DNA of 45,826 bases, from the NCBI GenBank assembly GCA_021154985.1, contig JAJNQE010000122.1:1-45826 (forward strand), in the 5' to 3' direction. Shown one piece after another: positions 28,208-36,043 of this stretch (positions are counted from its first letter, which is position 1; every line of letters starts with the position of its first letter). Source of the DNA: Hydrogenophaga sp. (GTDB lineage Bacteria > Pseudomonadota > Gammaproteobacteria > Burkholderiales > Burkholderiaceae_C). The notes under the pieces were generated by a model that worked only from the letters and a program-made list of their open reading frames with translations, did not search any database and was not told the origin of the DNA. The position numbers and the translations under genes were made by a program.

Positions 28208-29041
28208 TCAGTCGCGAAGGAGGTCGTTCAGGCTGGTCTTGGAGCGCGTTTGCGCGTCCACCGTCTTGACGATGATGGCGGCGTAGGTGCTGTAGTCCTT
28301 GCCCGAGGCCGTCTTCTTGGGCAGGCTGCCGCTGATCACCACGCTGCCGCTGGGCACGCGGCCAAACACCACCTCGCCGGTTTCGCGGTTGAAGATGGGG
28401 GTGCTCTGGCCGAGGTAAACGCCCATGCCCAGCACCGAGTTCTCTTCCACGACGACGCCTTCCACCACTTCGGAGCGCGCGCCGATGAAGCTGTTGTCTT
28501 CGATGATGGTTGGGCCGGCCTGCAACGGCTCCAGCACACCGCCGATGCCCACGCCACCCGAGAGGTGCACGTTCTTGCCGATCTGGGCGCACGAGCCAAC
28601 CGTGGCCCAGGTGTCGACCATGGTGTTCTCGTCCACGTAAGCGCCGATGTTCACGTAGCTGGGCATCAGGATGGCGCCCTTGGCCACAAAGCTGCCACGG
28701 CGCGCCACGGCAGGCGGCACCACGCGCACGCCGGTGGCCTTCATTTCGGCTTCGCTCAGGTGCGAGAACTTGGTCTTCACCTTGTCAAAGAAGCCCAGGT
28801 CGCCGGCCCGCATGATCTCGTTGTCTTTCAGGCGAAACGACAGCAGCACGGCCTTCTTGATCCACTGGTGCACCGTCCACTGGCCCACGGCCTGTTTGGT
28901 GGCAACACGCAGGCGGCCCTTGTTGAGCTCGGCGATCACGTGTTCCACAGCATCCAGCACTTCCTTGGGCGCGGAGGCGGGTGAGAGTTCGGCGCGGTTG
29001 TCCCAGGCGTTGTCGATCAGGGTTTGCAGTTGTTGTGTCAT
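28208..29041 (-). CDS. dapD: Tetrahydrodipicolinate N-succinyltransferase
   Basis: 277 residues from ATG 29041 (MTQQLQTLIDNAWDNR). It succinylates 2,3,4,5-tetrahydrodipicolinate from succinyl-CoA, the committed step of the succinylase lysine/DAP branch. The N-terminal helical domain contains QAVGQWTVHQWIKKAVLLSF. The left-handed beta-helix has hexapeptide-type repeats through GAILMPSYVNIGAYVDENTM, VDTWATVGSCAQIGKNVHLS and GGVGIGGVLEPLQAGPTIIE. The trimeric enzyme ends KTSLNDLLRD. It is 38 bases after dapC and separated from pilU by about 120 bases carrying the interspersed repeat. Confidence 0.98.
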   Translation of the reverse strand: MTQQLQTLIDNAWDNRAELSPASAPKEVLDAVEHVIAELNKGRLRVATKQAVGQWTVHQWIKKAVLLSFRLKDNEIMRAGDLGFFDKVKTKFSHLSEAEMKATGVRVVPPAVARRGSFVAKGAILMPSYVNIGAYVDENTMVDTWATVGSCAQIGKNVHLSGGVGIGGVLEPLQAGPTIIEDNSFIGARSEVVEGVVVEENSVLGMGVYLGQSTPIFNRETGEVVFGRVPSGSVVISGSLPKKTASGKDYSTYAAIIVKTVDAQTRSKTSLNDLLRD

Positions 29042-29079
29042 GAGGCAGGTCGGAGAAAGGGAAGGGAAGAGAAATGCGG

Positions 29080-30303
29080 TCAAGCGCGTGGGGCCATGAA
29101 AGCCCGGATGCGGTGTGCCGCTTCCAGGCATTCGGCGGGTTCGGCCACCAGGGCCATGCGCACGCGGCCGGTGCCGGGGTTCGATCCGTTGAAATCGCGC
29201 GCCAGGTAGCTGCCGGGCAGAACGGTCACATTGTATTGAGCCAGCAGGGCGCGGGCGAAGGCTTCGTCGGCGCTCAGGCCGGCGCCGATGTCGGCATACG
29301 ACGCCGGAACGCCGGCCCACAGGTAAAACGAGGCGTCGGGCAGGGCCACATCGAGCACCTCGGCCAGCAGCGGCGTGACCTGGGCGAACTTCTCCCGGTA
29401 CTGGCGGCGGTTGTCCACCACATGGGCCTCGTCCGCCCAGGCCGCCGCACTGGCCGCCTGCACCACCGGGCTCATGGCGCCGCCGTGGTAAGTGCGGTAG
29501 AGCAAAAAGGGCTTGATCAGCGCGGCATCGCCGGCCACGAAGCCACTGCGCAGGCCGGGTACGTTGCTGCGCTTGGACAGGCTGGTGAAGCTCACGAGGT
29601 TCTTGAAATCGCCACGGCCCAGCGCCTGCGCGGCTTCCAGTCCGCCCAGTGGCGGCTCGTCGCGGAAGTAGATCTCGCTGTAGCACTCGTCGGACGCGAT
29701 CACGAAGCCGTGGCGGTCGCTCAACTCGAACAGCTTGCGCCATTCGGCGAGCGGCATCACCGCGCCCGCCGGGTTGCCGGGTGAACACACATAGAGCAGC
29801 TGGGTGCGCGCCCAGACGTCGGCCGGCACGCTGTCCCAGTCGGCCGCGAAGTTGCGCGCCGGGTCGCTGGCCACGTAAAACGGCTCGGCACCGCCCAGCA
29901 GCGCCGCACCTTCGTAGATTTGGTAGAACGGGTTGGGGAACACCACCGTGGCGCCCGAGCGGCTCGGGTCGATCACGGTCTGCGCAAAGGCAAACAGCGC
30001 CTCCCGCGAACCGTTCACCGGCAGCACCTGGGTGGCCGGGTTCAGCGCCACGCCATAGCGCCGCTGCACCCAGGCCGCACACGCCTCGCGCAAGGCCGGC
30101 TCACCGGCGGTGGCCGGGTAGCTGGAAAGACCGGTGTCCAGCGCAGCGGCCAGGGCCTGCTTGAGGAAGGCCGGGGCCGCGTGTTTGGGCTCGCCGATGC
30201 CCAGGCTGATGGGCCGCAGGTCGGGGTTGGGGGTGATGTCGGCAAAGAGCCGACGCAGGCGCTCGAAGGGGTAGGGCTGCAGGCGGGACAAAAGCGGGTT
30301 CAT
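29080..30303 (-). CDS. dapC: Succinyldiaminopimelate aminotransferase
   Basis: 407 residues from ATG 30303 (MNPLLSRLQPYPFERLRRLF); the frame is open much further upstream, but homology begins here. It is a class I PLP aminotransferase forming N-succinyl-DAP with glutamate as donor. Landmarks are PISLGIGEPKHAAPAFLKQA, SSYPATAGEPALREA, CSPGNPAGAVMPLAEW, ASDECYSEIYF, the PLP lysine in SFTSLSKRSNVPGLRSGF (Lys244) and GRVRMALVAEP. First gene of the dapC-dapD-pilU-dapE-prmB-yheS unit. A -10-like box sits 6 bases before the ATG. Confidence 0.95.
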   Translation of the reverse strand: MNPLLSRLQPYPFERLRRLFADITPNPDLRPISLGIGEPKHAAPAFLKQALAAALDTGLSSYPATAGEPALREACAAWVQRRYGVALNPATQVLPVNGSREALFAFAQTVIDPSRSGATVVFPNPFYQIYEGAALLGGAEPFYVASDPARNFAADWDSVPADVWARTQLLYVCSPGNPAGAVMPLAEWRKLFELSDRHGFVIASDECYSEIYFRDEPPLGGLEAAQALGRGDFKNLVSFTSLSKRSNVPGLRSGFVAGDAALIKPFLLYRTYHGGAMSPVVQAASAAAWADEAHVVDNRRQYREKFAQVTPLLAEVLDVALPDASFYLWAGVPASYADIGAGLSADEAFARALLAQYNVTVLPGSYLARDFNGSNPGTGRVRMALVAEPAECLEAAHRIRAFMAPRA

Positions 30304-30309
30304 CCGCCG

Positions 30310-30315
30310 ATTATC
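30310..30315 (-). promoter_or_regulatory. Candidate -10 box of the dapC operon (leaderless geometry)
   Basis: On the minus strand GATAAT is followed by CGGCGG and the dapC ATG (30303), a gap of 6 bases. The transcription start would fall at the initiation codon. No clear -35 box is present; an 8-bp hairpin occupies the -25 to -45 area. Confidence 0.45.
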
Positions 30316-30320
30316 CCGTT

Positions 30321-30339
30321 GCCCGGGGACTCCCCGGGC
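30321..30339. repeat. Perfect hairpin between the MHYT gene and dapC
   Basis: GCCCGGGG (30321-30328) and CCCCGGGC (30332-30339) pair around a three-base loop. It follows the end of the MHYT gene by 11 bases and may act as its 3' structure, but there is no T-run on either strand, so a classical terminator is doubtful. Confidence 0.5.
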
Positions 30340-30350
30340 CTGCGGGGGCG

Positions 30351-31121
30351 TTACGCGCGCCGGGCCGCCGTCTGCCGGGCCGGTTTGCTGCGCAGGTGCT
30401 GGAACCACTGGTCCACCGACAGCACGGCCGTCATCATCAATGTGATGGCGATCACCAGCATGGGCAGGCGGAACGAACTGATGAAACCCGTGCCCTGAGG
30501 GATCGCGTTGCGGTTCTCGGTGGTGCACACGAAGTCGGCAGCGAACATGCCGGTGTAGTGCATGGCGCACACGGCCACGCCCATGGCCAGGGAAGCGGCG
30601 ATGCGGCGGTTCAGCGTGGGGCTGTTGAAGGCCAGCCAGAGCGCGGCGGTGGCCGCCACGATGGCGATCACCATGGAGAGCACCACCACGCCGTAGTCCC
30701 AGCGGATGTAGCCGTTGATCTTCAGCCCGAACATGCCCAGGTAGTGCATGACGACGACGCTCATGCCCAGCAAAACGCCGGCGGTGATCAGGCGGGGCAG
30801 GTTGTCGGGCGATCGGGCGGCAAAGCTCACCGTCCACGAGGTGGCCACGATCACCACAAACAGCGACGCGAACGTCTGGATCATGGAATAGCTGCTGCCC
30901 ACGTCCATGTCGAGCGCCAGCATGCCGATGAAGTGCATGGACCACACGCCGATGCCGCCGAGCGCGATGCCCACGGTGAGCACGTTGGACAGGCTCTGGC
31001 GCCCGCCGCGCTGGTTCACGCGACCGGCGGCCGTGAGGGCGACAAAGGAGCCGATGACGGCAAAGGCAAACGAAAGTGCGACCAGCAGCGGGTCGAAGGA
31101 AGTGGTGACGTTGGGGTTCAT
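30351..31121 (-). CDS. Stand-alone MHYT-domain integral membrane sensor
   Basis: 256 residues from ATG 31121 (MNPNVTTSFDPLLVALSFAF); an upstream ATG at 31208 is possible but adds a non-homologous stretch. About seven membrane segments carry three MHYT-type motifs, MHFIGML, MHYLGMF and MHYTGMF, each expected near the periplasmic side. The domain was proposed to bind copper and sense O2, CO or NO. In most proteins MHYT precedes GGDEF, EAL or kinase modules; here only a basic 25-residue tail (RSKPARQTAARRA) follows. It is divergent from smc. What it signals to is not visible. Confidence 0.92.
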   Translation of the reverse strand: MNPNVTTSFDPLLVALSFAFAVIGSFVALTAAGRVNQRGGRQSLSNVLTVGIALGGIGVWSMHFIGMLALDMDVGSSYSMIQTFASLFVVIVATSWTVSFAARSPDNLPRLITAGVLLGMSVVVMHYLGMFGLKINGYIRWDYGVVVLSMVIAIVAATAALWLAFNSPTLNRRIAASLAMGVAVCAMHYTGMFAADFVCTTENRNAIPQGTGFISSFRLPMLVIAITLMMTAVLSVDQWFQHLRSKPARQTAARRA

Positions 31122-31302
31122 GGAGAGGACCAGAAAGCCGGGGAATGCCGGGGTTCGAGCTGACCGGCGCGAGCATATGGCTTTTGTTGACGAAAGTAAG
31201 CATGCCAACCTCCGCGCAGCGTGAAAAACGACGCGGTGGGTGGCCTTTTTCCCTGCTCCCAGGCCCCGGCCGCTGACCGGACGGCGCCGAGGGGCTGCGG
31301 GG

Positions 31303-31308
31303 TATCAT
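31303..31308 (+). promoter_or_regulatory. Candidate -10 box upstream of smc
   Basis: TATCAT lies 61 bases before the GTG start of smc in the 248-base divergent gap. A CTGACC at 31273 is too far upstream for a standard spacer, so support is limited. The rest of the gap (31122-31302) shows no gene. Confidence 0.35.
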
Positions 31309-31369
31309 TTCGCTCGCGTCGTCGGCCAAGGGCGGGCGTTCCTCATCCAGTCAGTCATCGGGCAGCGCC

Positions 31370-34300
31370 GTGCGTCTCAACTCCATCAAGCTCTCCGGCT
31401 TCAAGTCCTTCGCCGAACCCACCAATTTCATGCTCCCCGGCCAGCTCGTGGGCGTGGTCGGGCCCAATGGTTGTGGCAAGTCCAACATCATGGATGCCGT
31501 GCGCTGGGTGCTGGGCGAGTCCAAGGCGTCGGAGTTGCGCGGCGAGTCCATGCAGGACGTGATCTTCAACGGCACCAACACACGCAAGCCGGCCAGCCGC
31601 TCCAGCGTCGAACTGGTGTTCGACAACAGCGACCACCGCGCCGGCGGCCAGTGGGGCCAGTTCGGCGAAATTGCGGTCAAGCGCGTGCTCACGCGCGACG
31701 GCACCAGCAGCTACTACATCAACAACCAGCCGGTGCGCCGCCGCGACGTGCAGGACGTGTTTCTGGGCACCGGCCTGGGCCCACGCGCCTACGCCATCAT
31801 CGGCCAGGGCACCATCAGCCGCATCATCGAGAGCAAGCCCGAAGAGCTGCGCCTGTTTCTCGAAGAGGCCGCGGGCGTCTCCAAATACAAGGAGCGCCGC
31901 CGCGAGACCGCGCACCGTCTGGCCGACACCCGCGAGAACCTCACCCGGGTCGAAGACATCCTGCGCGAGCTCAACGCCAACCTCGACAAGCTGGAGAAGC
32001 AGGCGGAGGTGGCTGCGCGCTACAACACGCTGCAGGCCAGCGCCACGCTTAAGCAGCACCAGCTCTGGTTCATGAAGCGCGCCGAGGCCGAGGCCGACCA
32101 GGTGAAGGTCAAGACCGACGCCGCACAGGCGGTCAACGACCTGGAATCGCGCACCGCCGATCTGCGCCGCATCGAAAGCGAGTTGGAGACCATCCGCCAG
32201 GCGCACTACGCCGCGGGCGACCAGGTCAACCAGGCGCAGGGCAAGCTGTACGAAGCCAGCGCCGAGGTGGGCAAGCTGGAGGCCGAGATCCGCTTCGTGG
32301 TGGAAGGCCGCACCCGCGTGGAGCAGCGCCTGGTGCAGCTCAAGGAACAAATTGCTTCATGGACCACGCGCAGCGAAGACGCAGCGGTGGAACTGGAGCA
32401 ACTGGCCGAGGCCATGGTGCAGGCCGAAGACCAGTCGGTGGTGCTGGCCGCACAAGGCGAAGAACAATCAGGCGCCTTGCCCGCGCTCGAAGACAGCCTG
32501 CGCCAGGCCCAGGCCCGCGCCAACGAGCAGCGTTCCAGCGTGGCGCAGGTGCAGCAGCAAATTCAGGTGCTGGCGGCCGAGCAACGCAGCATTGAAGAAC
32601 AGAGCCGCTCGCTCAACCAGCGCCGCGAGCGCCTCACCGCCGACCGCAACGCGCTGGCCGCACCCGATGAAGCCCGCTTGCTGAACGCACAGACCCAGCT
32701 CACCAGCGCGCAGGAAACGGCGGAGATGAACGACGCCGTGCTGCACGAGTTGCAGGACAGCGTGCCCCAGTTCGACGAAGCACGCCGCGCTGCCCAGCAG
32801 GCGGTGAACCAGGAATCCGCCAAACAGGCCGACCTGTCGGCCCGCATGGAGGCACTCAAGGCGCTGCAAGAGAAGGTCAAAACCGACGGGAAACTCAAAC
32901 CCTGGCTGGCCAAGCACGGGCTCGACGGCCTGCAAGGCCTGTGGAGCCGCATCCACATTGAAACCGGCTGGGAAAACGCCCTGGAGGCCGCGCTGCGCGA
33001 GCGCCTGGGAGCGCTGGAGGTGTCGCGTCTGGACATGGTGCGTGCCTTCGGCAACGACGCACCGCCCGCCAAACTCGCTTTCTACAACCCGCCAGCGGCG
33101 CCGGCCAGTGTGGCCAGCACCACCGGCCTCAAGCCCCTGGCCGCCTGGCTGCGCCTGAACGACGCGGCCCAGCAAGCCCTGCTGGCCGAGTGGCTGCACG
33201 GCTGCCTGACCGCGCCCAGCCTGGAAGACGCCATGGCGCGGCGCGCCGAACTCCAGCCCGGCGAGATGATCTTCGTGGCCAGCGGCCACGCGGTCACCGC
33301 GCACAGCGTGAGCTTCTACGCGCCCGACAGCGAGCAGGCCGGCTTGCTGGCCCGCGCGCAGGACATCGAGAACATCGACAAACAGCTCAAGGCGCAGGTG
33401 CTGATCAACGAGCAGGCGCGCTCCAGCCTGATTCGTGCCGAGGCTGCGTACACCGACGCCTCGCAGCGTCTGGTGAGCGCGCGGCGAGAGGCCGCCGAGT
33501 CGCGCAGCCGAGCGCACGAACTGCAGGTGGAAGCGCTGCGCCTGACGCAACTGGCCGAGCAGACCCGGGCGCGCAGCGAGCAGATCGCCGCCGACCTGGC
33601 CGAGGTCGACGCCCAGCTCGACGAGTTGCAGGAGCGCCGCGTGACCGCCGAAGCGCGGTTTGAAGAGCTCGACATGCAGCTGGCCGACAGCCAGGAGCGC
33701 CACGCGCAGCTGGACGACACGGTGATTGCGGCCGAGCGCGCGCTGAACCAGGCGCGCGAGCAGCAGCGATCGCTGGAGCGCACGGCGCAAGAAGCCACGT
33801 TTGCCCTGCGCAGCCTGCAGGCGCGCCAGGCCGAACTGCAGCGCTCCCTGGAAACCGCCGCCACACAGGAAAAATCGCTCGCAGACGAGCAGCAGCGTGC
33901 CGCCGACGAGCTGGGGCGCCTGAACGACGCCGCCGCACAAGCTGGCCTGCAGAACGCCCTGGCCATGAAGCTCGAGCGCGAACAGGCGCTGGGCGCGCTG
34001 CGCAGCCAGTACGACGACCTCACCGCCAAGCTGCGCGCCAGTGACGAGCGGCGCCTGTCGCTCGAACGCGAGCTGGAGCCGCTGCGCAACCGCATCACCG
34101 ACTTCCAGCTCAAGGAACAGGCCGCGCGCCTGGGCGTGGAGCAGTACAGCCAGATGCTGGAAGAGGCCCAGGCCGACCTGGCCGCGTTGGCGCAAAGCAT
34201 CACGGAAGGCAATGTGCGCCTCCCTGGCATGCAAGGCGAAATCGACCGCCTCCACCGCGATATCCAGGCGCTGGGCGCGGTGAACCTGGCCGCGCTGGAC

Positions 34301-34888
34301 GAACTCACCGCCGCGCGCGAGCGCAAGACCTTCCTGGATGCCCAGACGGCCGACCTGATGGAGGCCATGAACACGCTGGAAGACGCGATCAAGAAGATCG
34401 ACAACGAAACCCGCGAGCTGCTGGGCAGCACCTTCGAGACCGTCAACACGCACTTCGGCAAGATGTTCCCCGAGCTCTTTGGCGGTGGCAACGCCAAGCT
34501 GGTGATGACGGGCGAAGAGATCCTGGATGCTGGCGTGCAGGTGATGGCGCAGCCGCCCGGCAAGAAGAACCAGACCATCCACCTGCTCTCGGGCGGCGAG
34601 AAGGCGCTCACCGCGATTGCGCTGGTGTTCGCCATCTTCCAGCTCAACCCCGCGCCGTTCTGTTTGCTCGACGAGGTGGACGCACCCCTGGACGACGCCA
34701 ACACCGAGCGCTACGCGAAGCTCGTCACCGCCATGGCCAAAGAGACGCAGTTCCTGTTCATCAGCCACAACAAGATCGCCATGGAAATGGCTGAACAGCT
34801 GATCGGCGTGACCATGCAGGAGCAGGGCGTCTCGCGCATCGTGGCGGTGGACATGGAATCGGCCGCCGGCATGCTCGAACCCACCTGA
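31370..34888 (+). CDS. smc: Chromosome segregation protein SMC
   Basis: 1172 residues from GTG 31370 (MRLNSIKLSGFKSFAEPTNF). It forms the bacterial condensin ring that organises and segregates chromosomes. The N-terminal head has Walker A GPNGCGKSN at 31-39. Long coiled coils flank a hinge at roughly residues 505-660 (LQGLWSRIHIETGWENALEA onward). The C-terminal head has the signature LLSGGEKALTAIALVFAIFQ and Walker B FCLLDEVDAPLDDANTERY, followed by QFLFISHNKIAMEMA. scpA and scpB are not in the window. It is 11 bases from zipA and forms the conserved smc-zipA-ligA order of betaproteobacteria. Confidence 0.97.
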   Translation: MRLNSIKLSGFKSFAEPTNFMLPGQLVGVVGPNGCGKSNIMDAVRWVLGESKASELRGESMQDVIFNGTNTRKPASRSSVELVFDNSDHRAGGQWGQFGEIAVKRVLTRDGTSSYYINNQPVRRRDVQDVFLGTGLGPRAYAIIGQGTISRIIESKPEELRLFLEEAAGVSKYKERRRETAHRLADTRENLTRVEDILRELNANLDKLEKQAEVAARYNTLQASATLKQHQLWFMKRAEAEADQVKVKTDAAQAVNDLESRTADLRRIESELETIRQAHYAAGDQVNQAQGKLYEASAEVGKLEAEIRFVVEGRTRVEQRLVQLKEQIASWTTRSEDAAVELEQLAEAMVQAEDQSVVLAAQGEEQSGALPALEDSLRQAQARANEQRSSVAQVQQQIQVLAAEQRSIEEQSRSLNQRRERLTADRNALAAPDEARLLNAQTQLTSAQETAEMNDAVLHELQDSVPQFDEARRAAQQAVNQESAKQADLSARMEALKALQEKVKTDGKLKPWLAKHGLDGLQGLWSRIHIETGWENALEAALRERLGALEVSRLDMVRAFGNDAPPAKLAFYNPPAAPASVASTTGLKPLAAWLRLNDAAQQALLAEWLHGCLTAPSLEDAMARRAELQPGEMIFVASGHAVTAHSVSFYAPDSEQAGLLARAQDIENIDKQLKAQVLINEQARSSLIRAEAAYTDASQRLVSARREAAESRSRAHELQVEALRLTQLAEQTRARSEQIAADLAEVDAQLDELQERRVTAEARFEELDMQLADSQERHAQLDDTVIAAERALNQAREQQRSLERTAQEATFALRSLQARQAELQRSLETAATQEKSLADEQQRAADELGRLNDAAAQAGLQNALAMKLEREQALGALRSQYDDLTAKLRASDERRLSLERELEPLRNRITDFQLKEQAARLGVEQYSQMLEEAQADLAALAQSITEGNVRLPGMQGEIDRLHRDIQALGAVNLAALDELTAARERKTFLDAQTADLMEAMNTLEDAIKKIDNETRELLGSTFETVNTHFGKMFPELFGGGNAKLVMTGEEILDAGVQVMAQPPGKKNQTIHLLSGGEKALTAIALVFAIFQLNPAPFCLLDEVDAPLDDANTERYAKLVTAMAKETQFLFISHNKIAMEMAEQLIGVTMQEQGVSRIVAVDMESAAGMLEPT

Positions 34889-34899
34889 ACACCCACACC

Positions 34900-36033
34900 A
34901 TGAGCACATTGCAAATCAGCCTGGCCATCATCGGAGGGCTCGTGCTCGCGGGCGTGGTGGCCTACAACGCCTGGGTCACGCGCAAGAGCGCACCGCGCCT
35001 GGCGCGCGAGCGCCCGGCCCATGGTCATGACGAGCCCGCTGGCGATGAAACCGTGCCGTATTCGCCCGAAGACCTGACCGGCCACGAGATCCAGCGCATC
35101 GACCCGGTGCTGGGCGACATGCCTGGCGCGTCCCTGCAGCCCGACCCCGCCGCCATTGCCGTGGCCGCTGCCGCGGTCAGCGTGAACCCGCTGCTGCACC
35201 AACCCGATCGCAAGCCCAGCCTGGACGCGCTGATCGACGTGATCACACCGCTGGTGCTGGATCACCAGGTTTCTGGCGACGCCTTGCTGGCCGCGCTGCC
35301 CGGCACGCGCCGCGTGGGCAGCAAACCGTTTGCGGTGGAGGGGCTGTGCGACGCCACCGGTGAATGGGAAACGCCGCGCCCGGGTCAGCGCTACCGCGCC
35401 CTGCAGGCCGGTGTGCAACTGGCCAACCGGGCCGGTGCGCTCAACGACATCGAGTTCTCCGAATTCGTGGTGAAGGCCCAGGCCTTTGCCGACGCGGTGG
35501 GCGCTGCGCCCGAGTTCCCCGACATGCGCGCCGAGGTGGCCCGCGCCCGGGAACTCGACGCCTTTGCCAGCGGCCACGACGCCCAACTCGGCTTCACCCT
35601 GCGCGCGCGCCGCGCCGCCTGGAGCCCCGGCTACGTGGCGCAGCATGCCGCCAAACTCGGCTTTGTCGCCGGGGCCTTGCCCGGGCGCATGGTGCTCTCG
35701 GGCAGCGAGAGCGGGCAGGCTCCCATCCTGAGCCTGGTGTTCGACCCCCAGGCCGCCATGGCCGAAGACCCCGAGCAAAGCGCGCTGCGTGAGGTGGCGC
35801 TGTCGCTGGAGGTCACGCACGTGCCGCGCAGCGAGCAACCCTTCGTGCGCATGCGCCAGGCCGCCAAGGCACTGGCGGAAGCGATGGACGGAGTCGTCAC
35901 CGACGACGCGGGCCAGCCCTTGTCCACCGACACCATGGACGGCATCGGTGCCGACCTGGAAAGCCTGTACGACGCGCTGGACAGCCGCGATCTGGCGGCC
36001 GGCTCGCCCCAGGCCCGCCGCCTGTTCTCCTGA
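34900..36033 (+). CDS. zipA: Cell division protein ZipA-like, FtsZ-binding
   Basis: 377 residues. One N-terminal membrane segment (LQISLAIIGGLVLAGVVAYN) faces the short periplasmic end, as in ZipA. A variable, acidic, proline-containing linker covers about residues 30-115, and a C-terminal ZipA FtsZ-binding domain about 220-365 (ELDAFASGHDAQLGFTLRAR, GALPGRMVLSGSESGQAPIL, FDPQAAMAEDP). ZipA tethers FtsZ to the inner membrane during Z-ring formation. The sequence is divergent from E. coli ZipA, so assignment relies strongly on the topology and on the smc-zipA-ligA context. ligA starts 10 bases after the stop. Confidence 0.85.
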   Translation: MSTLQISLAIIGGLVLAGVVAYNAWVTRKSAPRLARERPAHGHDEPAGDETVPYSPEDLTGHEIQRIDPVLGDMPGASLQPDPAAIAVAAAAVSVNPLLHQPDRKPSLDALIDVITPLVLDHQVSGDALLAALPGTRRVGSKPFAVEGLCDATGEWETPRPGQRYRALQAGVQLANRAGALNDIEFSEFVVKAQAFADAVGAAPEFPDMRAEVARARELDAFASGHDAQLGFTLRARRAAWSPGYVAQHAAKLGFVAGALPGRMVLSGSESGQAPILSLVFDPQAAMAEDPEQSALREVALSLEVTHVPRSEQPFVRMRQAAKALAEAMDGVVTDDAGQPLSTDTMDGIGADLESLYDALDSRDLAAGSPQARRLFS

Positions 36034-36043
36034 TCTGACCGAC

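Noticed and set aside
28208..30082. A 624-residue fusion extending dapD upstream through dapC
   Set aside because: The frame happens to be open, but homology to DapD begins at the ATG at 29041, and the upstream part is an out-of-frame reading of dapC.
30321..30339. Classical terminator of the MHYT gene
   Set aside because: The hairpin is perfect, but neither strand has a T-run after it, so I list it as a repeat/hairpin only.
29080..31329. A 749-residue version of DapC extending through the MHYT gene
   Set aside because: The N-terminal half is an out-of-frame reading of the MHYT gene; the aminotransferase fold starts at the ATG at 30303.
32468..34909. 813-residue open frame antisense to smc
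   Set aside because: It covers the coiled-coil coding region of smc on the other strand; repetitive Leu/Val/Gln/Arg composition only.
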